From contig JAZNNQ010000001.1 of NCBI GenBank assembly GCA_045580305.1, positions 176,279 to 240,278 on the forward strand: DNA of 64,000 nucleotides. The letters are read 5' to 3'. Origin of the DNA: RGIG7332 sp045580305 (GTDB lineage: Bacteria > Bacillota > Clostridia > Oscillospirales > JAAYXM01). Every line of letters begins with the position of its first letter. The stretch's first letter is position 1. The notes under the pieces were generated by a model that made no database searches, was not told the origin of the DNA, and saw only the letters and a program-made list of their open reading frames with translations. Positions 32,987 through 41,899 of the stretch are shown piece after piece. The translations under genes and the position numbers were made by a program.

Positions 32987-34162
32987 TTATTTTACACATC
33001 CTAACTTCTTAAGAAATGCCTCAATACGCTCAAGTGCTTCTGTAAGGTCGCGCATTGAAGAAGCGTAACAGCAACGGACAAAGCCTTCGCCACATTCGCC
33101 GAATGCATTACCCGGAATAACTGCAACGCCGTGTTCCTTTAACAAACGCTCACAGAATTCTTCTGATGAAAGGCCTGTAATTTCAATTGACGGGAACACA
33201 TAAAACGCGCCTCTCGGCTCAAAGCAGGTAAGGCCCAAGCTGTTTAATCGGTCACAGATTATGCGACGGCGACGGTTATATTCCTCGCGCATTTCCTCAA
33301 TGTCGGCGTCGCCATTTTTAAGCGCTTCAACTGCAGCGTACTGTGCAGTTGTGGGCGCAGACATAATTGCATACTGGTGAATAAGAGTCATAGGCTTAAT
33401 AAGCTCTTTCGGGCCGGTAGCATAACCTAAACGCCAGCCGGTCATTGCATATGACTTTGAGAAGCCGTTTACAACTATTGTGCGTTCTCTCATACCCGGG
33501 ATGGATGCCGGTGAGCAATGCTCTATATCATAGGTAAGCTCTGAATAAATTTCGTCAGAAACTACGATTAAGTTGTTTTCTATAATTACCTGTGCAACCG
33601 CCTCAAGCTCCGCGCGGGTCATAATTGCGCCGGTGGGGTTACACGGGAAGGGTAAAATAATAACCTTGCTTTTGGGGGTGATTGCCGCTTTAAGCGCCTC
33701 GGCAGTTAGTTTGAAGTTGGTTTCCTTTGTGGTTGCAATCGGCACCGGGGTTGCGCCGGACAATGTAGCCATCGGGCCGTAGCAAACAAAGCTTGGCTCG
33801 GGAACAAGCACCTCATCGCCGTTTTCCACCAGTGCGCGAAGGGCAACATCTATCGCTTCACTACCGCCGACGGTGACAAGTATCTCACTCTTAGGGTCGT
33901 ACTCGATCTTTAATCTGCGCTTTAAATAATCGCTGATCGCGCATCTGAGTTCCATTGTACCGGCATTCGGGGTGTAATGTGTGTATCCGCGCTCCAAAGA
34001 ATAGATACCCGCGTCACGAATGTGCCAGGGAGTAACGAAGTCCGGCTCACCGATACCCAGGGATATAACATCGTCGCGTCCTACAAGCAGATCAAAAAAC
34101 TTACGGATTCCCGAGGGTTTTATATTTTTAAGTCGTGAAGACAAAATTTCATCGTAATTCAT
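32987..34162 (-). CDS. Class I/II PLP-dependent aminotransferase (aspartate/PatA type)
   Basis: The 391-residue fold-type I enzyme has the PLP lysine Lys236 in NGFSKSYAMTGWRLGY, NPTGAIMTR-type FPCNPTGAIM and the Arg-containing C-terminal FVRCCYASSMRDL. The closest groups are aspartate and aromatic aminotransferases and PatA. The exact amino acid is unknown. It follows an Lrp/AsnC regulator gene by 15 bases and may be regulated by it. Confidence 0.9.
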   Translation of the reverse strand: MNYDEILSSRLKNIKPSGIRKFFDLLVGRDDVISLGIGEPDFVTPWHIRDAGIYSLERGYTHYTPNAGTMELRCAISDYLKRRLKIEYDPKSEILVTVGGSEAIDVALRALVENGDEVLVPEPSFVCYGPMATLSGATPVPIATTKETNFKLTAEALKAAITPKSKVIILPFPCNPTGAIMTRAELEAVAQVIIENNLIVVSDEIYSELTYDIEHCSPASIPGMRERTIVVNGFSKSYAMTGWRLGYATGPKELIKPMTLIHQYAIMSAPTTAQYAAVEALKNGDADIEEMREEYNRRRRIICDRLNSLGLTCFEPRGAFYVFPSIEITGLSSEEFCERLLKEHGVAVIPGNAFGECGEGFVRCCYASSMRDLTEALERIEAFLKKLGCVK

Positions 34163-34177
34163 TTCATTTCCTCCAGA

Positions 34178-34657
34178 TTACAGAATTGTGAGGCGCTCCT
34201 GCTCCTCATCCTTCTTTTCAAACTTAACACCGTGCTTTTTGAATTTCTGAAGCACGAAGTGTGTGGCAGTTGCGGTTACCTCTTTGAGCGGCGCTAACTT
34301 TTCCGCAACGAAAAGGGCAACTTCTTTTAATGTTTTACCGCGGATGCTGACAAAAAGGTCATATCCACCGGACATAAGATACACGCTCTCAACCTCGTTA
34401 TATTGGCTGATTCTTTGAGCAACGCGCTCAAAGCCCTGTCCTTGCTGAGGAGCAATATGAATTTCTATAAGAGCAGAAATTCTCTCGCTGTCAACCTTTT
34501 CCCAATCGATGATCGGTCTGTAGCCAAGGACTATTTTATCGTCCTCAAGGGCGCGAATTTGCGCTTCTACCTCCTCTACTGGACGGTCTAACATACTCGC
34601 TATTTCATTTGCAGTAAGTCTGCAATCCTTATCCAGTAATTCAAGAACCTTTCTCAT
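34178..34657 (-). CDS. Lrp/AsnC-family transcriptional regulator
   Basis: The 159-residue protein has an N-terminal helix-turn-helix (CRLTANEIASMLDRPVEEVEAQI) and a C-terminal RAM/ligand domain (SALIEIHIAPQQGQGFERVAQRI, VYLMSGGYDLFVSIRG). These proteins sense amino acids. Its position just before the aminotransferase gene suggests local control of amino-acid metabolism; this is inference. The ATG is preceded by AGGAGG. Confidence 0.9.
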   Translation of the reverse strand: MRKVLELLDKDCRLTANEIASMLDRPVEEVEAQIRALEDDKIVLGYRPIIDWEKVDSERISALIEIHIAPQQGQGFERVAQRISQYNEVESVYLMSGGYDLFVSIRGKTLKEVALFVAEKLAPLKEVTATATHFVLQKFKKHGVKFEKKDEEQERLTIL

Positions 34658-34668
34658 ATAATAACCTC

Positions 34669-35472
34669 CTAAATTGAAACCATAATCGGCTCATTATTCT
34701 TATAATATGTATAGCTTGCAAAGCCGGCTGCGGTAAGCAGTTTATACGCGCTGTCCATACCTGCACCTATATCCTCCTTGGCATGGGCATCACTGCCTAA
34801 GGTCACATATTTACCGCCAAGCTCGTGGAAGCGTTTTAAAATCCACTCTTCCATTCCGAGCTCGCCCATCCATTTGCGAAGTCCGCTTGTATTTATTTCC
34901 AGACCCATATTGCGGTCGATGAGCATTTGCAGGATTTCGTCTATCGTTTCCTCATATCCACGGTATGTAGGGAAACCCGGATAGCAGTCCTTAAACCGCC
35001 TCATAATATAATCAAGATGTCCTAATGAATGGAATTTACCATACTCTATCATTTCCTTGGTCTCGGAAAAATACTGTTTTATATAAAAGTCTACATTTTC
35101 GGGTGTGTATTTAACATCGTAAAGGTCTATATTCCCTTTAAAAAAGTGAAGGGAGCCCAAAACATAATCAAACTTAAAATCCCGCAGGACAGAGTCGCCG
35201 TATTCCGGATTTAAGTGGGGCTGACCCAACTCACAGCCAAAAAGCAGGTCAATTTTTCCCGCAAATTTCTCACGCGCTTCCTTAATCTCCTCAAAAGCGC
35301 CGTTAATACGCGCATATTCCTTTTCGGTATACGGCACATTCTCCATAGCCTCTGAATGGTCGGTCACGGCCAGTACGGAAACGCCTTTCTCAATCGCTGC
35401 AAGGCACATATCTTCAACTGTTTCAACTCCGTCAAAGGAGTATTTTGAGTGTGTATGGATATCACAAAGCAT
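34669..35472 (-). CDS. PHP-domain phosphatase, histidinol-phosphatase (HisJ)-like
   Basis: The 267-residue protein begins MLCDIHTHSKYSFDG with the PHP metal motif (His6, His8) and continues VLAVTDHSEAME, LFGCELGQPH, SLGHLDYIMRRF and TLGSDAHAKEDIG. This is the pattern of HisJ-type histidinol phosphatases. No other his genes are nearby, so another phosphoester substrate is possible. The ATG at 35472 is behind GGGGTGAG; a GTG 9 bases upstream is the alternative. Confidence 0.83.
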   Translation of the reverse strand: MLCDIHTHSKYSFDGVETVEDMCLAAIEKGVSVLAVTDHSEAMENVPYTEKEYARINGAFEEIKEAREKFAGKIDLLFGCELGQPHLNPEYGDSVLRDFKFDYVLGSLHFFKGNIDLYDVKYTPENVDFYIKQYFSETKEMIEYGKFHSLGHLDYIMRRFKDCYPGFPTYRGYEETIDEILQMLIDRNMGLEINTSGLRKWMGELGMEEWILKRFHELGGKYVTLGSDAHAKEDIGAGMDSAYKLLTAAGFASYTYYKNNEPIMVSI

Positions 35473-35493
35473 AATTCTCACCCCATTTTATAT

Positions 35494-35522
35494 AGTATAC
35501 TAAATCCCGCTCGGTTTTTCAA
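35494..35522 (-). promoter_or_regulatory. Promoter of the hisJ-like operon
   Basis: On the minus strand TTGAAA (35517-35522) and TATACT (35494-35499) are 17 bases apart, back to back with the Gx transporter promoter. Confidence 0.75.
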
Positions 35523-35530
35523 TCAAAATA

Positions 35531-35559
35531 TTGAAATTTTCGTCTGTATATGCTATCTT
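35531..35559 (+). promoter_or_regulatory. Promoter of the Gx transporter gene
   Basis: TTGAAA (35531-35536) and TATCTT (35554-35559) are 17 bases apart, with an extended TGC before the -10. Confidence 0.7.
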
Positions 35560-35582
35560 ATTTTTACAAAGGAGGTGTTGCT

Positions 35583-36095
35583 GTGAAAAAAGGAGCAAAA
35601 CGAGTTGCGACCCTTGCAATTTTAGTTGCCCTTGCCCTTGCGGTATCGGTAGCCGAGGGCTGGATCCCCTTGGCATTTATTCCCGTACCCGGTGTAAAGC
35701 TGGGCCTTGCCAATATAGTAACGCTGTTTGCCCTGTATTTTCTGAATTTCCGTGATGCATTTGTTGTTTTGCTCCTGCGTTGTGTACTGGCGTCTCTTTT
35801 CGGCAGCGGAATAACCGCCCTCGCGTTTTCACTTACCGGCGGTGTGTTCGCCCTTTTAACTATGTATTTTCTTCTTAAGAGCGACAAATTTTCCCTTGCA
35901 GGTGTTAGCATTGCGGGTGCCGCGATGCACGGTATGGGGCAGATCATAGCATCCTTTTTTATGCTGTCCACCTTTTCGGTTATCTTCTATCTACCCTTCC
36001 TTTTGATCACCGCAATCTTTACCGGTGCACTGACCGGAACCATCTCACACCTTCTGTTTGCACAGATTAAGAAAATTCCAAATTTGAATGTTTAA
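35583..36095 (+). CDS. Gx transporter family membrane protein (heptaprenyl-synthase component I-like)
   Basis: The 170-residue protein has about five or six membrane helices and the family motif EGWIPLAFIPVPGVKLGLANI. Members resemble small S-component-like membrane proteins annotated as Gx transporters or heptaprenyl diphosphate synthase component I; the substrate is unknown. A GTG start at 35583 is chosen because AAAGGAGG (35568-35575) is correctly placed for it. Confidence 0.82.
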   Translation: MKKGAKRVATLAILVALALAVSVAEGWIPLAFIPVPGVKLGLANIVTLFALYFLNFRDAFVVLLLRCVLASLFGSGITALAFSLTGGVFALLTMYFLLKSDKFSLAGVSIAGAAMHGMGQIIASFFMLSTFSVIFYLPFLLITAIFTGALTGTISHLLFAQIKKIPNLNV

Positions 36096-36096
36096 A

Positions 36097-36144
36097 AAAG
36101 CCTCGTTGTGTTTATGCTTTAATCACATAACACAAGGAGGCTTT
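36097..36144 (+). terminator. Hairpin between Gx transporter and spoIIR containing the spoIIR SD
   Basis: AAAGCCTCGTTGTGT (36097-36111) pairs with ACACAAGGAGGCTTT (36130-36144) with one mismatch around an 18-base loop. The 3' arm contains AAGGAGG, the only SD for spoIIR. The T-tract after it is weak, so control of spoIIR translation is as likely as termination. Confidence 0.7.
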
Positions 36145-36153
36145 ACATATTCT

Positions 36154-36741
36154 ATGAAAAAGTTTTTTGAACCGGCACTTGCCATAGGTCTTGCAATTTC
36201 ACTTGTCATCGGTGCCCGTGCGGATGCAATGCAAAAGGACATTTCAGATCAGATGCTCCGCCTTCATGTAATCGCAAATTCGAATAGCGACGCTGACCAA
36301 GCGGAAAAATTGCACATACGCGATCTTGTTCTTTCAAAGGCCAATGAGCTTTTAAAGGGCACCCAAAGTGTAGATGAGGTGAAATCGCTGATTTCAACCA
36401 ACCTCGACACCCTTATCGCCTGTGCGGAGCGCGGCACATCCCGCCCAATCCGCGCACAGCTTACAACGATGTACTTCCCTACCCGCCACTATGACACCTT
36501 TACGCTTCCTGCCGGCGAGTACGAAGCGCTCAGAATAATTATCGGTGAAGGGAACGGCCGCAACTGGTGGTGTGTTATGTTTCCACCCCTTTGCGTGAGT
36601 GCCGCCGATGCGATTGCCGTTGCAGAGGATGCGGGACTTAGCGATGAGGAAGTAGCGCTTATATCCAAGGGCGAAAATGTGTACCGCTACGAATTTAAAT
36701 TTCTTGAAATTCTGTCCAAAATAAAGGATGCGCTCTTTTAA
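36154..36741 (+). CDS. spoIIR: Stage II sporulation protein R (SpoIIR)
   Basis: The 195-residue protein has an N-terminal signal segment (PALAIGLAISLVIGARADA) and the SpoIIR conserved parts LRLHVIANSNSDADQAEKL, TMYFPTRHYDTFTLPAGEYEALRI and NWWCVMFPPLC. It is made in the forespore under sigma-F, is secreted into the intermembrane space, and signals SpoIIGA to process pro-sigma-E. The ATG at 36154 is 13 bases from AAGGAGG, longer than usual. It is good evidence for a spore-forming host. Confidence 0.95.
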   Translation: MKKFFEPALAIGLAISLVIGARADAMQKDISDQMLRLHVIANSNSDADQAEKLHIRDLVLSKANELLKGTQSVDEVKSLISTNLDTLIACAERGTSRPIRAQLTTMYFPTRHYDTFTLPAGEYEALRIIIGEGNGRNWWCVMFPPLCVSAADAIAVAEDAGLSDEEVALISKGENVYRYEFKFLEILSKIKDALF

Positions 36742-36810
36742 TGTACAGGTAATCGGTAACGATAAATTTTCACTCGGCATAGGCTGATAATAAGTTAGGA
36801 GGCACGGTCT

Positions 36811-37869
36811 ATGGAAAGTGGTTTTTTTCTCGGAGCCAATTCAAAGCACGGCTTTTATTCACTTTATGATAACCTTATCAATTTGGAAAAGGCAAGATGT
36901 GTATATATCATAAAAGGTAGTCCCGGTTGTGGAAAATCCTCATTTATGCGGAAAATAAAAGACAAACTGTCGGATAAATATTTTGTGGAACAGATTTTCT
37001 GTTCATCCGATCCAAGTTCCCTTGACGCGATTATTATACACGATTTGGGAGTTGCATTTGTGGATGGTACTTCTCCTCATATAGTGGAGCCGAAATTTCC
37101 CATCGCGGTGGAGCGATACATAAATCTCGGGGATTTTGCCGATGCGGAAGCATTATACGAAAAAAAGAATAAAATAATCGATATAACAAGAAAGTACAAA
37201 GCAGGTTTTGAGCGGATTTATAATTTTCTCTCGGTCGCGGGTGCAATTGAGAGTGAGCTTTTTGACATAGCCTTAGGCGGAATTGACATTTCTCGCCTCA
37301 AGAAGAAAGCGCAAGGCATAATCGCCCGAGAATTACACGGAAAAGGAAGCGGCGGTGAGCAGAGAAAACGATTTTTAGCCGCTATTTCTCCCGACGGATA
37401 TTTTACAAAATTCGAGACCGTTGACGCAATGGCGGATAACATTTTTGTTCTTGAGGACAATTTCGGGTTGGGTATGCTCCTTCTTCAACCGATTGCAGAT
37501 GCAGCCACAACTTTTGGCTATGACACATATCTTGCCTACTCGCCTCTCACACCATCTCGCCTTGAGCACATAATTATTCCGGAGCTTTCCCTCGCCTTTG
37601 TCACATCGAAAAAGAGCGACCCATACACCGGCGATTACAAGCGCAGATTGAGAATCGACGCTATGATAAATCCTGAGCTCTTACGGGACAAAAAGAAAAA
37701 GCTATCCTTCTCCCGCAAATTAATCGGCGCAACAATAAACGAGGCGTGCAACGCTCTTCGTGAAGGCAAATTAATTCACGATGAAATCGAAGCACTCTAC
37801 AACCCTCATATCGATTTTGACGGTATATATCGTCTTGCGGATAAAATTGCAGAAGACCTTTTAAAATAA
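36811..37869 (+). CDS. P-loop ATPase, PRK06851-like
   Basis: The 352-residue protein has a Walker A motif GSPGCGKSS at about residues 36-44 and resembles the PRK06851 group of Firmicute ATP-binding proteins. I see a second P-loop-like stretch only weakly. The biochemical role is unknown. It lies 69 bases after spoIIR, with its own GGAGG site. The neighbourhood hints at, but does not prove, a sporulation role. Confidence 0.75.
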   Translation: MESGFFLGANSKHGFYSLYDNLINLEKARCVYIIKGSPGCGKSSFMRKIKDKLSDKYFVEQIFCSSDPSSLDAIIIHDLGVAFVDGTSPHIVEPKFPIAVERYINLGDFADAEALYEKKNKIIDITRKYKAGFERIYNFLSVAGAIESELFDIALGGIDISRLKKKAQGIIARELHGKGSGGEQRKRFLAAISPDGYFTKFETVDAMADNIFVLEDNFGLGMLLLQPIADAATTFGYDTYLAYSPLTPSRLEHIIIPELSLAFVTSKKSDPYTGDYKRRLRIDAMINPELLRDKKKKLSFSRKLIGATINEACNALREGKLIHDEIEALYNPHIDFDGIYRLADKIAEDLLK

Positions 37870-37898
37870 AAAATCAGGGGGAATTCCCCCTGATTTTT
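37868..37898. terminator. Bidirectional terminator between the ATPase and 553-aa protein genes
   Basis: AAAAATCAGGGGGA pairs with TCCCCCTGATTTTT, a near-palindrome overlapping the stop codons on both strands. Confidence 0.9.
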
Positions 37899-39558
37899 AT
37901 TTTAAGCTCAATATTTTCTTTATGTTACCTTGGCTTTCGGTATCAAAAGCAATTTCTATCGTGTCGCCTACATTTAAAATTACAGCCCGTTCATCATCAT
38001 TTGCGGAAATCGCGTAATATGTTGCGCTACCTTCAAGTTTAAGATAATAAACCGTGTTACCGTCAATTACGGCGCTTCTGATTTCAACAATTTTGCCGTT
38101 TATGCTATCCTCAACAGGTGCTATCTCCTGGGTAATATTGTTTTGCGCCAGAAGCTTCACATAATTTCGCTCACACTCCGCAACTGATGCGCCGGTAGCA
38201 ACAATCTGATACTGCTCCACATTGACCATTGCATACATTTTAACAAGCTTCGCATTGTCCTTAAGCGCCACAAAATATGTGGGTTTTGATGATACATTGA
38301 GAAGAAGCGGGAAGGTAGATTTATAGTTTAAATGCTGTACAACGCCTTCCGCCGATGACATTGCCGAATACTCGGTAGCGCCTGCAACCGTGTAATACTT
38401 GGTGTCCTTTGTGCGCTGATTGCAAAGGATAAAGCCTACATTGGACTGGTCACTTCCTGCAGAGGTTACACCGGTGTATACATACACATCGTCATTTAAT
38501 GCGATATAGTTATAGCCATCGGTGGTAATGGTTACATCCTTTTGGCCGAAAATTGAATTCAAGAAACCGTTTATATATGTGCCGTAGTAGTCATACTGCT
38601 CCATAATGAGAGATGCGTTGTAAACATGATCTACCCATGTGGGGACATCCTCATAGTACTCACATTCACCGGTTATCGCATTGACCAGCACCGCACCCTT
38701 TATATCCACGCCGCCAAAAAGGCCGATTTTCTTTACAATACGCGGGCATACCCAATAAGGATTACCCTGCTCGTCAATCTCAAAATTGGCATCTGCAAAC
38801 ATAAATGTGGGGAAGTTGAAACGAATATGTCGCTGGAGCTTACGACCAAAATGTTCGGACGGTGAATATTTAATACCATCGCTAAGACGAACAACATCCA
38901 CATCCTGGGTTACCATATCAATAATAAGGTATGCAGGGAGACCTTTGCTTCTGTTGTTGAACCATTTGATCAAATCTCCGTATTCAAGCGGCGTTACGCG
39001 CACAGGGCGGCTGTTATAATTTATCTGCGTATAGTTATCGGCAACCTCAAACTGACTTACCATATCTGAAAGTTCGCCTAATTTTCGATCTCCTAAGCGC
39101 TTTGCACTTTCAGAGTCAAGCATGGGAATTCTGTTATATGAAATCTCCTGCACATCCTGGGCAAAATTGCCGGGTTTAACATCAATAAGTTCCTTGTAAG
39201 AGCCGGCTCTTATTACCTGCCAGGAGGTTATTCCGCCGATAATTGTAACTAAAATTACCGCTATTAGGAGCGCCGCCGGAATTTTGCACTGCTTCTTTAC
39301 AAATTTTCCGTATTCAGACGCGCCACCCTTTAAGTTGATACCCGAAGTGATAAGGCTCAGTACCATATATACCACCGCGAGCATTGCTATAAAGCCGTAT
39401 AAATCCTCCGACTGAAAATTAAGCGCAGGAAGCTTTACATAAAAGTAACCAAAAGCGAAAACCGCGGTTACCAGAAGATTGATAAACACGCGCAGCACCG
39501 GTGTTTTTATTGCAAAACTTCCGGTTTCCTTTGCATTTGAGTAATCGAACTTAGCCAT
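37897..39558 (-). CDS. Large membrane-anchored protein of unrecognised family
   Basis: The 553-residue protein has three N-terminal hydrophobic segments within residues 20-120 (VFINLLVTAVFAFGYFYV, GFIAMLAVVYMVLSLI, IPAALLIAVILVTIIGG). About 430 residues follow that are predicted to be outside the membrane, with YTQINYNSRPVRVTPLEYGD, RHIRFNFPT and GNPYWVCP. Related proteins occur in Firmicutes under vague names (CvpA-like, cell-shape protein), and I cannot confirm a function. The ATG at 39558 follows AAAGGAG. It is a single gene with its own promoter. Confidence 0.75.
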   Translation of the reverse strand: MAKFDYSNAKETGSFAIKTPVLRVFINLLVTAVFAFGYFYVKLPALNFQSEDLYGFIAMLAVVYMVLSLITSGINLKGGASEYGKFVKKQCKIPAALLIAVILVTIIGGITSWQVIRAGSYKELIDVKPGNFAQDVQEISYNRIPMLDSESAKRLGDRKLGELSDMVSQFEVADNYTQINYNSRPVRVTPLEYGDLIKWFNNRSKGLPAYLIIDMVTQDVDVVRLSDGIKYSPSEHFGRKLQRHIRFNFPTFMFADANFEIDEQGNPYWVCPRIVKKIGLFGGVDIKGAVLVNAITGECEYYEDVPTWVDHVYNASLIMEQYDYYGTYINGFLNSIFGQKDVTITTDGYNYIALNDDVYVYTGVTSAGSDQSNVGFILCNQRTKDTKYYTVAGATEYSAMSSAEGVVQHLNYKSTFPLLLNVSSKPTYFVALKDNAKLVKMYAMVNVEQYQIVATGASVAECERNYVKLLAQNNITQEIAPVEDSINGKIVEIRSAVIDGNTVYYLKLEGSATYYAISANDDERAVILNVGDTIEIAFDTESQGNIKKILSLK

Positions 39559-39585
39559 TATCAGCTCACTCCTTTTCTTTGTTTT

Positions 39586-39614
39586 ATTATAGCATTTTCC
39601 CAATTATATTACAA
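39586..39614 (-). promoter_or_regulatory. Promoter of the 553-aa membrane protein gene
   Basis: On the minus strand TTGTAA (39609-39614) and TATAAT (39586-39591) are 17 bases apart. Confidence 0.7.
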
Positions 39615-39621
39615 GTATTAC

Positions 39622-39650
39622 TTGCTTAATATGTCACTTTGTGTTAGAAT
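39622..39650 (+). promoter_or_regulatory. Promoter of the aminotransferase-trpS unit
   Basis: TTGCTT (39622-39627) and TAGAAT (39645-39650) are 17 bases apart, with TGT before the -10. Confidence 0.7.
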
Positions 39651-39675
39651 GTATTAAATATAGGAGGCGTATTTT

Positions 39676-40866
39676 ATGAATGTTAAGTTTTCTGACAGAA
39701 TATCTTCTCTTCAACCTTCGGCTATTCGTGAAATCCTCAAGGTAACACAGGATCCGTCGGTTATTTCTTTTGCGGCAGGTAATCCCGCTCCCGAGACCTT
39801 CCCCGTTGACGATATGGCAAAAATTGCAGAACGCATTTTCAAAACCAATTCTGCCAATGCGCTTCAGTACGGTGTAAGCGAAGGCTTCGGACCTCTTCGT
39901 GAGCTTACTTTTAACCGAATCAAAACAAAATACGGCATCGGTAAAAGCCACGATGATTTAATTATTACAAGCGGCGGTCAGCAGGCTATCGAGCTTGCAA
40001 CCAAGCTTTTAATCAATGAGGGTGACACCATCCTTTGTGAGGCGCCCAGTTTTGTCGGATCCCTTAATGCTTTCCGTTCCTACAAGGCTAATCTTGTGGG
40101 TATCCCTATGGATAAAGACGGTATGGATATGGATGTTCTTGAGACTATGCTGAAGACCCAGCCCAATGTCAAGCTTATTTACACCATCCCCACTTTCCAA
40201 AATCCGTCCGGCTGCACCTTGAGTCTTGAGCGCCGTCGTCGTATGCTTGAGCTTGCAGAGCAGTATAATGTATTTATTCTGGAGGACAACCCTTACTTTG
40301 AACTCCGTTATAGCGGTGAATATGTTCCGCCCATTAAGAGCATGGACGAAACCGGCCGCGTTATTTATGCCGGCTCTTACTCCAAGGTTCTTTCACCGGG
40401 TATCCGTGTTGGTTTTGCTTGTGCTCATCGCGATATTATTTCCAAAATGACCGTTTGTAAACAGGTTTCCGATGTGCACACAAACCTCTTCTTCCAGATG
40501 CTTTGTGCTGAGTACTTAAACACCTGCGATATTGATGCACATATCGAGACAATTAAAAAGCTCTACTCACACCGCATGAATGTTATGACAGATGCTATGG
40601 ATGAAGGTTTTGCCGGTCGTGCTCGCTACATCAAGCCTGATGGTGGTATCTTCATCTGGTGCACCCTTCCCGAAGGCAGCGATAGTATGGACTTCTGCCG
40701 TATCTGCGGCAATTTAAAGGTTGCAGCTGTTCCCGGCTCTTCCTTCTCTGTTAACGAGAGTGAGGTTGTCCCCACCTTCCGTCTTAACTTCTCGCTTGCT
40801 GATGACGACACTATCCGCCGCGGCATTTCTCTTATGTCTCAGGCGCTTACAGAATATCTCAAATAA
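39676..40866 (+). CDS. PLP-dependent aminotransferase (2-aminoadipate/MocR-like catalytic type)
   Basis: The 396-residue fold-type I enzyme has FAAGNPAPETFPVD, TSGGQQAIEL, IPTFQNPSG and the Schiff-base lysine Lys237 in YAGSYSKVLSPGIRVGF. The pattern is that of 2-aminoadipate/aromatic aminotransferases related to MocR; the substrate is unknown. The ATG follows AGGAGG. trpS starts 16 bases downstream, so they are probably co-transcribed; this may hint at an aromatic substrate, but that is a guess. Confidence 0.88.
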   Translation: MNVKFSDRISSLQPSAIREILKVTQDPSVISFAAGNPAPETFPVDDMAKIAERIFKTNSANALQYGVSEGFGPLRELTFNRIKTKYGIGKSHDDLIITSGGQQAIELATKLLINEGDTILCEAPSFVGSLNAFRSYKANLVGIPMDKDGMDMDVLETMLKTQPNVKLIYTIPTFQNPSGCTLSLERRRRMLELAEQYNVFILEDNPYFELRYSGEYVPPIKSMDETGRVIYAGSYSKVLSPGIRVGFACAHRDIISKMTVCKQVSDVHTNLFFQMLCAEYLNTCDIDAHIETIKKLYSHRMNVMTDAMDEGFAGRARYIKPDGGIFIWCTLPEGSDSMDFCRICGNLKVAAVPGSSFSVNESEVVPTFRLNFSLADDDTIRRGISLMSQALTEYLK

Positions 40867-40882
40867 GAAAAAGGTGTTTTAA

Positions 40883-41887
40883 ATGGATCAGAACGAAAGA
40901 AAAAAGATAGTATTTTCCGGTGTTCAGCCCTCCGGTAACATATCTCTTGGCAACTACATAGGCGCACTTCGCAACTGGGTTGATATGCAGGATATTTATA
41001 ACTGCCTTTACTGTGTTGTTGATATGCATGCCATCACCGTAAGACAAGACCCAAAAAAGCTCCGTGAGCAGACACTTTCGCTACTTGCACTTTATATCGC
41101 CTGTGGTCTTGACCCGGTGAAAAACATTATGTACATTCAGAGCCATGTGCCGCAGCACGCTGAACTTTCCTGGATTCTCAACTGCTACACTATGTTCGGT
41201 GAGCTTTCCCGTATGACACAGTTTAAGGACAAGGCTGCAAAGCACGCCGACAATGTAAATGCCGGTCTTTTTGACTATCCGGTGCTTATGGCGGCGGACA
41301 TTCTTCTTTACAAGACCGACTTGGTGCCTATCGGCAGCGACCAGAAACAGCATTTAGAGCTTGCGCGAAATGTGGCTGAGCGCTTCAACGGCGTTCACGG
41401 CAACACCTTCACCGTTCCGGAGCCTTATATCCCCAAGGTTGGCGGCCGCATTATGAGCTTAGCTGAGCCGGAAAAGAAAATGTCAAAGTCCGACGAAAAT
41501 GCAAATGCTATTGTTTTACTTCTCGACAAGCCCGAGGATATTATGCGTAAATTCAAGCGCGCGGTTACCGACAGCGAAGCGGTAGTTGAATATCGCGAGG
41601 GCAAGGCGGGCATTAACAATCTTATGACCATCTACTCTATCGTTACCGGTAAAACCATGGATGAAATCACAAATGAGTTTGCAGGTCGCGGCTACGGTGA
41701 CTTTAAAACCGCGGTTGGTGAGTCTGTTGTGGAGATGCTCCGCCCCATTCGTGAGAAAACAGCGGAGCTTTTAAAAAGTCCGGATTATCTGGAGTCTATC
41801 TATAAGGAAAACGCGCTCCGTGCAAGCGCATTGGCTGAGCGCACTATGGAAAAGGTCCGTAAAAAGGTTGGCTTCGTTAAAAAGTAA
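40883..41887 (+). CDS. trpS: Tryptophanyl-tRNA synthetase
   Basis: The 334-residue class I synthetase has the HIGH-type motif in PSGNISLGNYIGA, the KMSKS motif in KKMSKSDEN and the tryptophan-site DLVPIGSDQKQHLELAR. It charges tRNA-Trp. There is no T-box leader; it sits directly behind the aminotransferase gene. Confidence 0.97.
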   Translation: MDQNERKKIVFSGVQPSGNISLGNYIGALRNWVDMQDIYNCLYCVVDMHAITVRQDPKKLREQTLSLLALYIACGLDPVKNIMYIQSHVPQHAELSWILNCYTMFGELSRMTQFKDKAAKHADNVNAGLFDYPVLMAADILLYKTDLVPIGSDQKQHLELARNVAERFNGVHGNTFTVPEPYIPKVGGRIMSLAEPEKKMSKSDENANAIVLLLDKPEDIMRKFKRAVTDSEAVVEYREGKAGINNLMTIYSIVTGKTMDEITNEFAGRGYGDFKTAVGESVVEMLRPIREKTAELLKSPDYLESIYKENALRASALAERTMEKVRKKVGFVKK

Positions 41888-41899
41888 GGAGTTTTTACC

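Noticed and set aside
40867..40882. Possible T-box before trpS
   Set aside because: Only 16 bases separate trpS from the aminotransferase gene, so there is no room for a T-box leader.
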